64,000 bases of DNA from Selaginella tamariscina (taxonomy: Eukaryota; Streptophyta; Lycopodiopsida; Selaginellales; Selaginellaceae), in the NCBI GenBank assembly GCA_003024785.1, contig PUQB01000210.1, positions 186,001 to 250,000 of the forward strand, read 5' to 3'. Numbering within the stretch: the stretch's first letter is position 1; every line of letters starts with the position of its first letter. The position numbers and the translations under genes are program-made. This document shows positions 1-11,400 of the stretch, piece by piece. The notes below the pieces were generated by a model. The model was not told where the DNA came from, did no database searches, and worked only from the letters and a program-made list of their open reading frames with translations.

Positions 1-526
1 ATGTGACACTAGGCTAGAAGGCACACGATACAATGCCTAAGGCACACCCTTTGGGATTGTTTCATGAGCTTAACGTCGAGTGGTTGGATACTCTAGCAAA
101 CATGTGTGCTTATGCTTGCATTAGGGTGTTAAGCTGCTCAAGGGAGGTTAGGTCTTATAATTGGATGTGGGTATGTTTTCCTTGGGATCCAAGGGTTGAA
201 CGACCTAGGATAAGTGACAATGCCTTAACTCTATCACAGGGGTATGTGGAGGACACGTCTCTTTGGTGAAGTTAGGACATGAGCCTATCTAGGTCTCTTG
301 GGGTAAAATCCTAAAGTCTACTCAAGTTATCCTTTGGGGTTCAAAGGGTAGTCATTCTAGGGGACTTAGGATAAAACCTTAAGTCTCATGCCTATTTGGG
401 TATTTGAGTCAGATTTTCAGTGTTGTCTTGAAAGATTTAATGTTGCTCACATAGGTGTTGACACTGGATAACCACTTGGCAACCACATGTTGCCACGTGT
501 TAGACCTTCATATTAAAATTCTAACA
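1..526 (+). mobile_element. Distal part of a LARD-type long LTR (fourth family copy)
   Basis: This stretch aligns by eye with the last third of the long LTRs at 9804-11385, 15111-16851 and 61596-63306. It shares the phrases about gtgacac..ggctag, the tail gccacgtgt and the closing ctaaca. The LTR start lies outside the window. No primer-binding site follows it, so it is probably the right-hand LTR of an element to the left or a solo LTR fragment. It is more diverged and shorter than the other copies, so likely older. Confidence 0.8.
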
Positions 527-894
527 CCGCTCATAGTTCACTATAGTCTTTTATTGCAAGAATTGTGAACAAATGGCTTGCAGTTTCTTTCAAGCCATCC
601 GCTCATAGTTCTTGTGGTAAAAGACTATAGAGTGGACAACACCCAGTTCCTTAAGGAAGAACTTGGGGATAGAACAAGAGAAATTGCGAACCATCTGTTG
701 GCAATCCTTATTAGTGTGAACTGCAAGTTGACTACTCACTTAAAAAGAAAATATTTTGAGCATATGGCCCACAATTTCTTACACAAAGGAATTGCCATTA
801 GACAACTCACAATTCCCTAAGGGAGAACTGCGAGCACACCACTCACAATTCTCTTGGAACGAAGCACCAATGCTTTCATTTTAGAGAACTACAA
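527..894. repeat. Short-motif repeat cluster (CTCAYARTTC)
   Basis: No gene is visible. A core like ctcatagttc or ctcacaattc recurs near 531, 600, 808, 841 and 902, with the related words aactgcaag and gagaact between them. Spacing is irregular, so this is a decayed tandem or nested repeat rather than a clean satellite. It sits between the LTR fragment and the dispersed repeat that starts near 895. Confidence 0.5.
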
Positions 895-1805
895 GCCAAC
901 CACTCACAGTTCTCTACAAACAAGACATGGGGTTTAACATAGAGTCTAGACATGGGATCTTTAAGCATGTTAATCTACAAAATTGTACCTCATGTCGATG
1001 TACAAACTGTACCTATTGCTTATTTTCATAGATATTTGAATTATGACCTGTACTTCTTCAAAACAAAAGAGTATATGACTTAAAGTTAGACACATAAACT
1101 GCTCATGAAAAACAATTTATAAAAGGCAATGCTTAACAAGATCATGATTGGCATTGTAGACTTTATAATATGAAGATAGAAAGCCAATTAATCCTTTTTA
1201 GAGATTTGAATTTATCCATAGAATTGGCATATAGAGTTTGACCAACAAGATTTTTGATGAAAAATTATATATTAAATATTAATTAAGAAACACATTGTTG
1301 AATATCATTTATACATTATCACATTTTTGAATATCATAAATATATGTAGAATTGAGTATTTAGGCCGATGGGATTTTTATTGAAAAAGCGTAAAATAAAA
1401 AATATATATATACACAAGAATATTCTTATTAAAAAACATGTTAATATACTTATTTGGTTATTCTAAAATGTTTAGATTTCATCCAGCGAAAAAAAGGCAA
1501 TGTGAGCATACATGTGTGTAGTTTATTACATATACGTGAGTAATACGGACATATGTTACGTATGCATATTCATATTAAAGTCTTAAATAAAAGAAATAAC
1601 AATCATATGAGATATATACATATAAATATAAGTGAGCTTTCTCACATAAAAAGATTGTATAAAACAGATAAAACCTACATATGAAAATATTAATTTCCAA
1701 ATAGAAAATGTAAAATATTAATTTCAAAGATATAGTTCATAACTTACAACAGATTAAACCACAAATATCATTTAATCGCTAAATATTATAAAGCTTAATA
1801 GCCAT
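895..1805 (+). repeat. Dispersed AT-rich repeat, copy 1
   Basis: The sequence from about 895 to 1805 matches, as reverse complement, the stretch 29645-31245. Landmarks shared in order are the catggggttta start, the ggcaatgctta block near 1121, the block around 1365 containing gatgggatttt, the ggcaatgtgag block near 1495 and the gctaaatattata end near 1780. Copy 2 contains an extra ~780 bp in the middle. No coding potential or element termini were recognised; the family is unknown. Confidence 0.7.
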
Positions 1806-2052
1806 TGTATAAGACTAATTTTAGATAGTATGATTTTAATCTGAAAAAGAATTGTGAAACTCCTATTATTAAACAAGATAGTCATGAATTAATTAATTAT
1901 ATATTAATCGTGACATTCTTACAGTACAGAGAAATTTGTTTTATCTAACTAAATGTACAAGCTCACAGTTGTTAAATAACACAAACAATATACTATATAC
2001 AAACTCATTATAAGTGTGATTACTGTACATTGTAACTCATAAGCTGAGACTA

Positions 2053-3189
2053 TCATACAAACTTAGCATACTCCTGCTGCACCATCTCCCCTCCATTCAC
2101 TGGATCAAAAGAGCACCTGTAAAAGCTGCTCCCAAAAGCTATAAAAAACAACGTAATTAACAATCAAAATTGTAAAACATGAAAGTAATTAGTATGACCA
2201 TTCCAAATTTCAATATTACCGTCTATACAAACTATGTATATACATACGTACATGAACTCTAAGTATATAAACTGCACACGCGCACACGCGCACACGCACG
2301 CACACACACCTTCCTTCAGATGAAACAATCAGAACAGTGTCTTTCTGGGGTCCGAATGCTACAATAGAGCGGGATTCATCCGGTGAACGAAACTGTGCAA
2401 ATGACCACTCCGAGCTGAAGTACTTGGGAAGAACACCTGTACATAGATAATAAGTAAAATATCAGCCTTGAAATAAAGATCGTCTTATATAATCATATAA
2501 TCTATAATAGAGAGACAGAACTACATACCAATGATGTAAAATATCCTGTATTTATAATTTAATAAGTAACATAGAATATACAAAATACCTCGCATGAAAG
2601 AGAGTGTAGAACCTGGGTTCCCTGAATTAGTCCGCATGGGAGCTGAAGTAGCAGTTAGATATGTATTCCCATTTGCATTTGAGTTGGGTGACTGAGCAGA
2701 AGTGTTCTCATTGCCCTTACTAGATTCCTCCGAATGTGCAAAAGATTTAAGGCTGAACACGTGGATTGTCCCCTTGTCACTTGACACCGCCAGCCACTGT
2801 GCAGTGGGTGAGAACGCAATGCTGTATATATCTGCCTTATCTGCACCTCGACGAACCTGATAACAAACACAAACTCAAGTATACATATATGTGCGCGTCT
2901 GTCTATATGTGTATATATATGTGTGTGTGTGTATGTGAGAAGAGAGAGAGAGAGTGACGCTTCACTAGTTATATAGATGATTATACTGTAATTAAATCAC
3001 AAACCCCTGACTTAAACATATTATCTACGTGACGCATTTATGTGTGTATATGCGTATAGAATTCATATACAATCAAGAGTAATACAATCGAACACGTAAG
3101 GTTCACATATCGTATTAACTAGTATACATGAATAGTAATTAACTAGTATACATGAATAGTAATTAATATACCACAATATACACCTATCC

Positions 3190-3220
<31 letters not shown>

Positions 3221-3570
3221 CCTGTAGCTGGGTGCCGTCCATGGTGTTGTAGATACGGATAAGCGTGCCTTTAACACTCGCAGTTGCAAGAAGACGGCCA
3301 TCAAACGTGAGTGCTAAACAGGCTAAGTGGGAATCGTGTGCAGTTATAAACTTCGTTTTCCTAAGTCCGTATTGCTCCACACGTACTTGTCCCTTGTGAA
3401 GTCCTGGGCATGCTAAGACAACGGCTTTGACGCAGGTGAAACTACACACAGACCCTGTAATACATATATATATTTATCAACGTTTGCATAAAATAAAGAC
3501 CTGTGTGCAGATTATGCATATGTATAATAATAATGATAATGCATATACAAATTGTGTACAGAGATACATG

Positions 3571-3612
<42 letters not shown>

Positions 3613-4381
3613 TATTACTTTGGATTTGCGATTGTTTCCATCTGTGCAGGAGCTTAAGGTCGGAGAAGTTGTAGACGTAGATCTTGTGCTCCAGAATAAC
3701 TACAACTCTGTCTCTCCTCAATCGGACGGCTCTAACTTCACTTCTGAATGAGAGTTCTCCAATGCACCTGTTTGAACTACCTTAGATTGCCATTTGATAT
3801 ATACGTGTGTGTATACGTATATCCATAACGCACACAAGCACCTGCTCTGATGATCATCCCAAATCATAACCTTTTTGGTGGGTATCGAGGGCTCGCGCCT
3901 CCTCCAACAATTGCCAGTATGTTGCATCTAAAGTGCATGTAAGAGTTAAATCAAACAAGTTCTTAATGGTATACATTGTGTGTGTAGATGTGTAGACACA
4001 CCTGAAAAGCATTTCCACAATCCCGATGCCTCCAGTACTAAACTCACGTCTAAATGTCTCCTTAAACGGCTCACAGTTGTATATGCGAAATCCTGTTTCA
4101 GTACCACACGCAAAGCAACCATAGTCTTGATTGTACCTATAAGTTAAACAATTAGCTGTTCCCTTAGTGAAGTGTGTGATGTATTAGTAACTAAGTAATT
4201 GTGTGTTTCATACATATACACTTGTACATTTAAGTAGATTAGTATCTTACCCGACTGATAAAAGGCCATTTTTGGACTGTTGGGCCTGTTGCTGTTGCTG
4301 GGTTTTACCATCTGGAATTCTCATTGCCGTCTTTGGTTGGTCTGTAAGTGGAGGATCTGGTGGTGCTGAAACTAACGCCAT
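2053..4381 (-). CDS. ATG18: ATG18/WIPI-type PROPPIN autophagy protein, 8 exons
   Basis: WD40 beta-propeller protein that binds PI3P on isolation membranes and supports autophagosome formation with ATG2. Proposed exons (minus strand): 4251-4381, 4002-4136, 3842-3927, 3619-3767, 3219-3454, 2589-2856, 2310-2436 and 2053-2125. All have GT-AG borders with consistent phases once the base deficits below are allowed for. About 402 residues are expected, normal for plant ATG18. Visible signatures are [25 protein letters not shown], the propeller block [19 protein letters not shown], the phosphoinositide motif VRRG (about 248-251; the family motif is F/LRRG), [11 protein letters not shown], and the C-terminal [13 protein letters not shown]. 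The start is the ATG at 4381, which opens a [11 protein letters not shown] leader with a poly-Q run. Reading the exons needs about four one-base corrections (near 3872, 3644, 3454 and 3425), mostly at homopolymers. I read these as assembly errors; a decaying gene is the alternative. The neighbouring PDK gene is upstream on the same strand. Confidence 0.9.
3191..3217. repeat. (GA)n microsatellite at an ATG18 intron donor
   Basis: A pure (AG) run on the plus strand abuts the 3' border of ATG18 exon 5. On the gene strand the intron therefore starts GTCTCTCTC directly after the GAG codon. The splice donor is embedded in the repeat. Confidence 0.9.
3572..3603. repeat. (TA)n microsatellite in ATG18 intron 4
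   Basis: A long run of alternating T and A lies just downstream (gene sense) of the exon 4 donor at 3619. It is expected to be length-polymorphic. Confidence 0.9.
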
Positions 4382-4958
4382 CCTGCATTATATACATCAT
4401 TAGATATATATATCTATACACACACACACACACACACATATAAAAAGGGAAAATCTACATAAGAATATACATAAATACATACATAAGATAAAACCCATTA
4501 AAAACCCAAATCGAACATTAAGACTGAGAAAGGGAAATCCTACAATGCACAATTACATACATAATCAAATACAAGCGATTAACCTCAAAAATTATAAGGA
4601 AATTTTACGAGAGAGATATGAGAGAGATATTACCTCGAATCCCCGTGAATCCCCACACACCAAGAAGCCCTAATCAACAATGAGCTTAAGCGTCAAGCAG
4701 GCCCAGTCTATCACTAAAGAAACATTATACTGATTTGATACGCCTTTCAAGTCCGCAAACGTGGACACTTAAAACCCTAATTCACAATAATGCGTTATTT
4801 GATCTCAGCCATCCGTGGGAATTTGCACACGTGGTATCGCGCGTTAGTGGTCCACGTGGTAGATCCGACGATTACAATGTAACCAACAGATCCGCTTGCT
4901 AAGATGGAATTTTTAGTATTTTATTATAAAAAGGAAAAAGAATGTTGTAGAGTTCCTT
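4382..4958. other. Intergenic: ATG18 5' flank and PDK 3' flank
   Basis: No coding sequence was seen. Both neighbours run leftward, so this holds the ATG18 promoter/5' UTR and the PDK 3' UTR and terminator region. A (CA)n run lies at about 4415-4437. A moderately GC-richer block at 4790-4870 contains several ACGTG words (aacgtgg, cacgtgg). These resemble plant G-box/ABRE cores, but no function is shown. Confidence 0.6.
4810..4862. promoter_or_regulatory. Cluster of ACGTG (G-box/ABRE-like) words
   Basis: cacgtgg occurs twice within about 30 bp (near 4829 and 4853), and aacgtgg occurs a little upstream near 4758. In plants CACGTG cores bind bZIP and bHLH factors. The position, 430-480 bp upstream of the ATG18 start codon, would suit regulation of ATG18, but this is motif evidence only. 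Confidence 0.3.
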
Positions 4959-5179
4959 CTAAGGCAATGGCTCTTGTACATGCCCAAGCCTGTTCAAGTG
5001 TAGATAGGCATCCGTCCCTGTAAAAATCTTTATATATATATTCACTAACTAATGATATGTATGCATGTATACACTTAGCAACAACAAACAAACAGAGGTT
5101 TGCGCCTGTGTGCGTCAGTTCGTGTGTAACTATCAAAAATATGTCTTACGATGTCAAAAAGCATGAACATGATTGTATA

Positions 5180-5228
<49 letters not shown>

Positions 5229-5267
5229 AGTTTCAGCTTATGCATCTGTAATGCATCCACATGTATG

Positions 5268-5314
<47 letters not shown>

Positions 5315-5892
5315 TTTATTGTCATCATCGTGCGTATATGGTACATACACACAACACATCTTGACGAGTACATTAAACGGAGACAATTAAGTGAACTCTA
5401 TACCAAGCATTAGGTTAACGTTGAATATGGTTTATTAACGTTAATATCTATAGTTTACGTACCATAGCCTTCCATGGAGATGACTTGGAGGTCTCCACCA
5501 AAATACCTGGCATACAAGCGGCTGATTGGCAGGCCATACCCATAGCCAGCCATCACATTGGGTGTCTCCTGTGTGTGATGCCTGCTCTCCTCCAATGGCG
5601 ACTTTGCTGTCGTGTATAGATATGTCCATATCTTTGACAGTCCACTCCTTGGAATTCCACCGCCTTCGTCTGATATCTGCACATCAAAAGACATATAAAA
5701 TAAAGTATATAAAGTATTATATGTACCCCCTACACACACATGCACGACCGTCTAGGACACACGTATAGAATATTGGTCCCAAAAGGACCTCAAAAGTAAG
5801 AAATACATCAATAAATGAAAGAACTTAATAATAATCAACTCTTTTTTTATAGCAGCACATCATACAGCCACAAATAGCATTCTTAAAGAACA

Positions 5893-5925
<33 letters not shown>

Positions 5926-7399
5926 AAGAGAGAGAGAGACGTCCGATTCTGATTAAGAAAACTACATGTAAGGCGACCCCATACCCGCAAACACATGCAT
6001 TCTACATACCCGCTAAATGACAAATGGCGAAAGTTACGCCTTTGTGTTTATGACATAAGAAAGAGCACTTTCCCACATATGCACGCGCACACACACACAC
6101 GTACCTTGATGGTTACATCTTCTATACCATCTGCAACAATCACCCTGATTGGAGGACATTCTTGGTCAGAATCCATAAACCTCTCTTCCACAGCCCGCAA
6201 CGAGTTCTTCAAAAGCTCAAACAGCATTTGATGAAGGTGTGTCGGAACATATCTACAGTCGATCAAATAAAAACTCTTTAATAAAACTATGTAATAAATT
6301 TCTGGTACAACTATGTAATAAATATATCAATAAAGCTAGCAAACATCATCCAAACATATCCATAAAACAATAATACAGATAACTATGAAAGTTACTGGGG
6401 AACCATCTTCCACAAAATGTTCATAAAGCTAACGATAAACGGGACCCATAAACACGCTTACGTGTGCATATGTCGACAAGATTTGATGAAAACATCAATG
6501 AGTCACAACTTACGTGTAAAGTTCGCAAGCATATGAAATGCATAATTAATAAGGGTGTCTCTCTGTCTCTCACTCACACACACACACACACTTACGCAAA
6601 CGTGAAATTTGGATCCCATAAACATGAACTTCTGGAGCACTTCCATACGTCCTCATACACGCAGACCTGGCATCATCAATTGCATTCTGTGCGACCAGAA
6701 CCGGAGACACACGTGTGGATATCAAACCAATGTAACCAGATGGAGGATCTGATTGATGCAATGCTACATGTTGACCTGAAATTATATATAAACTTAAACA
6801 ATGATTAATAAGACAGTATTATATAATACATACCAATAAGCATCCTTATGCCGATTCTCGACATATAAAACCTGTCCAAGAACCGATGAATCTCCGGTAG
6901 CTCGTTCAGCCCGACCTTCTTCCCCAGATCTTCTTTCAGCTCCTGTACACCCATGGCGATGGTGGGTGTCACGTTATTGTGTCGGATTTTTATTTGGTGT
7001 ATCAAGTCTGTAAATCTCTTCTCGTCATTTGCATCTTGTATCTCTGGAAAGTTTCTCAGGTCCTTAAACGAGTCCACGTACCAGTCACGGACCTGGCGTG
7101 TGCGTATACACAGTCACGGATTGAATAAAAGTATAGCTTTTCTCACATACCTTCAAGACGGGAGTTTTCTCGGAGAGACCATACGGCAGATTCTCGAGCT
7201 CAGTGACACGGTGGGCGAGCCGTACGGGGAGCTCCTTGTGGAGGAACTGGGAGGAGAGGAGCAAGCTTTTCTCTGTGGGATTCGCCCCAAAATCCATCAT
7301 GTATTTCAGGCTTACGCCAGTTTGCTTCATCAGGCTGCATCTGTATATGTCGTCTACCAGGCTCCTGGAGAGCGTATCTGCTAACCTCCTGACAGCCAT
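4959..7399 (-). CDS. PDK: Mitochondrial pyruvate dehydrogenase kinase, 6 exons
   Basis: This kinase phosphorylates the E1-alpha subunit of the pyruvate dehydrogenase complex and switches it off; it acts in the mitochondrial matrix. Exons (minus strand): 7151-7399, 6834-7092, 6596-6775, 6105-6252, 5463-5676 and 4959-5017, all GT-AG with matching phases. They give about 369 residues, the usual plant length. The N-terminal BCDHK domain shows MKQTGVSLKYMMDFG and FLDRFYMSRIGIRMLIG. The GHKL ATPase core shows the N-box ELLKNSLRAVEE (about 240-252), the G1 box SDEGGG (about 281-286) and the G2 box GYGYGLP (about 323-329). The last exon ends EPLP, as in plant PDK. The start ATG at 7399 matches the plant MAV..ADTLSRSL start. 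Exon 3 lacks one base in a CCC run near 6615, just before the expected FTF..YVPTHLH; I take this as an assembly error. It is clearly PDK rather than BCKDK, because it follows the plant PDK pattern end to end. Confidence 0.93.
5182..5228. repeat. Compound (GT)n(GA)n microsatellite in the last PDK intron
   Basis: A GT run of about 28 bp passes directly into a GA run of about 19 bp, inside the intron between PDK exons 5 and 6. Confidence 0.9.
5270..5314. repeat. Compound (TA)n(GA)n microsatellite in the last PDK intron
   Basis: An alternating TA run is followed without interruption by a GA run. It is the second compound dinucleotide tract in the same intron. Confidence 0.9.
5891..5939. repeat. 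Compound (GT)n(GA)n microsatellite in PDK intron 4
   Basis: A GT run joins a GA run interrupted once by aaag, inside the intron between exons 4 and 5. The same compound order (GT then GA) occurs at 5182-5228. Confidence 0.9.
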
Positions 7400-9803
7400 T
7401 TTTGCTCACTTATGAAAAGAAAACATCCGATCGCTCAGAATTCATGAAATCCCGGCTGAAGGGTGAATTACTGCCTGCTAATGCCACATTCCGGCATCGC
7501 ACTGACCGCCATGGATTTCTTCACACCCGATGCGGAGTGATCGAACAATTCTTGAAGGAAAGACAGCAACCCTAAATGCCGCTCCTCTGCAACACAATCA
7601 AACATTACACACGCTGATTGATCCCGCAAGGATGGCGCTGCCACGTGTCGGATGCCGTACGGCACGCATCCTTCTTGAATGTACGGCGAGCAATTCTACA
7701 GCACGGCTGCGCGGAATATACTGGGTTTCAATAATCGATCGACGTTATCCAATAAGCTTTTTGTGGAAACTGTTGCTTGTATTTTTCGTTACCTTTTTAA
7801 TTCTCTGGTCCACAAACTTAAATGATTTGAAATTTAAATAATAATGGTTTAAACATAACTGTATTTATTTTCAAGAATCTAGATCACAGATGCAATACCA
7901 GTATATATATGTTGAATTTTTCTTTTTTTAATTTTTTTTTAAATTTGCTGAGATACTTGACAATATAAAATGTACTAACAATGCAAAAATTTAAAGTCAA
8001 AAGAAGAAGTAAATTTTAATTATTTAACTTGTGGTACCTGAAAGTTCTTTAACGCTCACAATATACATGTGTGTAGCAGTGTTTGAGCATATGTATATAT
8101 TTGTATAATGTTCAGTTATCAATTTTATATACAATGTTTAATTATCAAACTAAGAAGTTCCGTTATTTCATTGGGTTTCTACAACCATAGTTTGTATTAA
8201 TCTCTTTCTTAACAAGTCTTAACATTGATTTGGGTTTTAAAGCTTAAGTTTATTCTACATTACATAAATACCAAGGAAAACTTACTCCAACATCCACATT
8301 GGTTTAATTAATTAAATACTATCCATTGCGCTTTGGAATTAATTAATTCGTTAATAATGCACAGTCAGCAGAAAATGACATGTAATACATATCATATGGC
8401 CAACCGCCACGTGGTAACACGAGCTGCCATTGGTTTCTCACTAGTAAGATATTTTTTACTTATAATTATAAAAACACGTGTCTAAATAAACTGCAGGTGT
8501 GTGTATACAAGAGATGACCATATCTCTTTAATACGTAACTCAAATCCTTCTAAACATACAGCACAACCTGTATAAATGGATAACGAATAAATAAATAAAT
8601 AGCTAGTTTGAAAAATAAATTCATATTATTTATGTTTGATTTCCCACATTTAGAGTTGCATTAAGCTCCTCTATAACTTTTAATAATTAATTAATTAATT
8701 ACGTAATATAAGCTGTATACAATAGGTAACAAATAAATAAATAAATCGCTAGTATGAAAGATAAATTCATATTATTTGGAGTTGCATTAAGCTCCTCTAT
8801 TTTCTACTTGGGTTTCTCTTCTTGCTTGGCTCCGGAGTTGGTGCCCTTTCCTCTGCCCTTTTACGTCTGCGCATTCTTAAGCCTGTGTCTCTTCTTCCTG
8901 CATCTGTTAACACACACACAACACACATATATATATGCCGTATTCTATAGCTCTAATTATATAGTGGGCATTTTTGTATATAATAAATAATAAATGTAAG
9001 AGCATACTTTCTATCGAAAGAACATTCTTGTGAAGCTTACTGAACTTTTAAGCGTTATTAATTTTAGAGTTTCAACAACTTAAACTTCTTCTAAATCAAA
9101 GAGATTTCGTTTTACCTCATAATTAATTTAAAATTTAAAGGTTTTATAGATTATATAAATGTATTACACTCAGAATAATCATTTTTAAATGTTGCTGCAC
9201 GCTTGGAGAGCATGGTCATATAGAATATTTATTAAATATTCTTTTAAAATTTTCTTGTTCTCAAGGTTCTACCAGATATCTTCCAAGTATATTGTTTATT
9301 AGATGAAATATATTTACCTCAACACCAAAGTAAAGTTTGCTTCCTGTAAAATAGTTATAGAAGTTGAAAAGTGACTGTTTCTGAACATAGATTATGTTTA
9401 TTTAAATAATAATGCAAGTGTATTCCAGTTATGCTAACAAAAAAAGAATCTTGTTGTTGTTTTTTTTATTGTATAGAAAATACATGAAGTAAGGTATAAT
9501 GAACAATGTTGAAAATGTTATAGACAATCTTATAAGCACATGTGCTTAAATTTGATGTGTACATTATTTATAAAAATATTTATAGAAAATTACTCTATTC
9601 TACAAGTTAGCAAAGTGGTCTACTTAATATCACTTGGTTTGGTTTTCTTACGACCACCATTTTTTCTCTTTTCCATCTTCTGTGTCTCAAGAACCTTTGG
9701 GATTGGATTTGTTGAACGAGTTTTCATCTATACCATGGGAGGTGGTCTTCTAGTAGAATTAACTTTAAATATAATTCCAAGTTGAAAGTGCTTGTTTGTC
9801 CAT
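7400..9803. other. PDK 5' flank and AT-rich intergenic DNA
   Basis: 7400-7760 is relatively GC-rich and contains the PDK 5' UTR and promoter. Short open frames exist on both strands, but none has a recognisable domain. From 7760 to 9803 the DNA is AT-rich and I see no gene. A local duplication of about 70 bp is visible: the block starting aataaataaat near 8587 recurs near 8732, and both copies end in gagttgcattaagctcctcta. A short open frame at 8754-8990 would give a hydrophobic peptide, but it looks accidental. The right end adjoins the target duplication tccat of the LARD element. Confidence 0.5.
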
Positions 9804-11385
9804 TGTCATAGTTTTTACTATGACTCCTCTTTACTTTGGACGTTGACTGTTGTTACCTACTATACTATGTTGATAAGCCTTAGGTGTAGAAGAAACATGC
9901 CTGCTTAGTGCACTTGGGTATCTATGATGGTTCGGCCGAGGTGTCATTAGGTATTTTCAAGAAACTCTGGGCGAAGTTAGCACTTCTATTTAGAAAACTC
10001 TTACCTTGATTTTCTGTGTCTCGGGTTGGGTTAATGGCTAGTTTCGGTGAGTTCGGCATGTCGGATATGTTTAGAAATATCCCTAGGTTTGGCAGGTTAG
10101 GGTTTAGGGGCCAATGGATAACTCACCAAGTACATTCCCTTTGGGAATGAGATTCCGTGCCAGCCCACTTATGTAAACAGGAAAACAGGGAGGGGGGCTC
10201 TGTCACATAAATAAGGTAGAGTATGTAGGAGTGAGGGTTCTTGGGTTCATGACTGAGCTGGTTACTCTTCTCCTGGTGCAAGCTATAGCTTGTGTCGTCA
10301 AGGCACAACCTGTTGTGCCGCCCTAACTTCCTGATGACAAGGGTACGTCCCACCTTCGAGGTAGCACACCCTTAACGTTGGTGAATCCATGCATGGAAGG
10401 TCTTGTCGGAATGTACATTCCAAGAGGTAAAGGTTGAGGCTTGTTCCAGCCTCTTCCTCCACGTCAAGCTAGGTGTAGCACTCACGGCGAAGCAAGGCAC
10501 ATCCGTGTCCTTGTCCAACTGTGGGCGTGGGATCTTGTTTGATAAGTTCATGTTACCTAGTTCATGAGGGTTAACTAAGGGGTTCTAGAGTTGGCATTTA
10601 GGAGCCATGTTTGTGGCACTTGGTGCAACTCTTGAATCTAAGGGCTATGGCATGATAACCCACATCGTGGAAGGCAGTGTCACATGGAGATGTGACATTG
10701 GGCTAGAGACATGTGAATTAAATGTTGTTGTGTGCACAAGAGTGGAGGTTACATTCTCCACTCAATAATATTAGAACTGTCCGGGATGTATCAGCTAGCT
10801 TACCTAGATCTCTCTCAAAATGAGCTGGATGGTGGTTTCCCAGGGGAACTCTCTGGCAAACAGGCATGCTTGTGCTCACACTAGGGTGCTAAGCCTTGGG
10901 GCATCGGCCCGAGGGAGGTTATGTCTCATAACTAGGTGTGCTTTGGCACACTTGTGTCCTCACTAAGTACTAACCCTAGAGGTAGGGTATGACTTGGCCA
11001 CTCAAACCCTTAGGGGTTAGCGTGGTTCAGGGTACCCTTGTCGCCCTAAGGGGTTGTACTCCTGGATGAGGGTGATTCCTCAAGGGTAAGTGACGATGCT
11101 TAGCTCTGTCATGAAGGTATATGTTAAGGCACATTTCCTTGATGAAGTTAGGGCATGAGCTTGTTTAGGTCTATAGGATAGGATCCTAAAGTCTACTCGG
11201 GATATCTCCTGGGATGGTCATTCTAGGGGGCTAGGGTATTACTCTAAGTCTTTTATTTAACTAGGCATCTGAGTTAGACTCTTAGGGTCATCTTGGAAAA
11301 CTTAGCATTGCTCACATAGGGAATTGACACCGGAAGGCCACTTGGCGGCCACGTGTTGTCATGTGTTCGGGTTAAAACTCTGACA
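9804..11385 (+). repeat. Left LTR of the LARD element
   Basis: Begins TGTCATAG and ends TGACA, followed immediately by the primer-binding site. Similar along its length to the right LTR but about 160 bp shorter. It is unusually GC-balanced for this region and contains many CCCTA and CTAGG words. Confidence 0.9.
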
Positions 11386-11387
11386 AT

Positions 11388-11400
11388 TGGTAGCAGAGCC
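11388..11400 (+). other. Primer-binding site of the LARD element (Met-tRNA type)
   Basis: tggtagcagagcc lies two bases after the left LTR. It matches the common plant PBS tggtatcagagc, complementary to the 3' end of initiator methionine tRNA, with one difference. The second family copy has tggtatcggagcc at the same place (63309-63321). Confidence 0.85.

Noticed and set aside
3503-3721. Open frames with IYIYIYIY runs around 3570-3603 and at similar places
   Set aside because: They translate (TA)n microsatellites and extend into intron sequence.
6953-7384. A 143-residue plus-strand open frame across PDK exons 1-2
   Set aside because: It is antisense to well-supported PDK exons and has no domain of its own.
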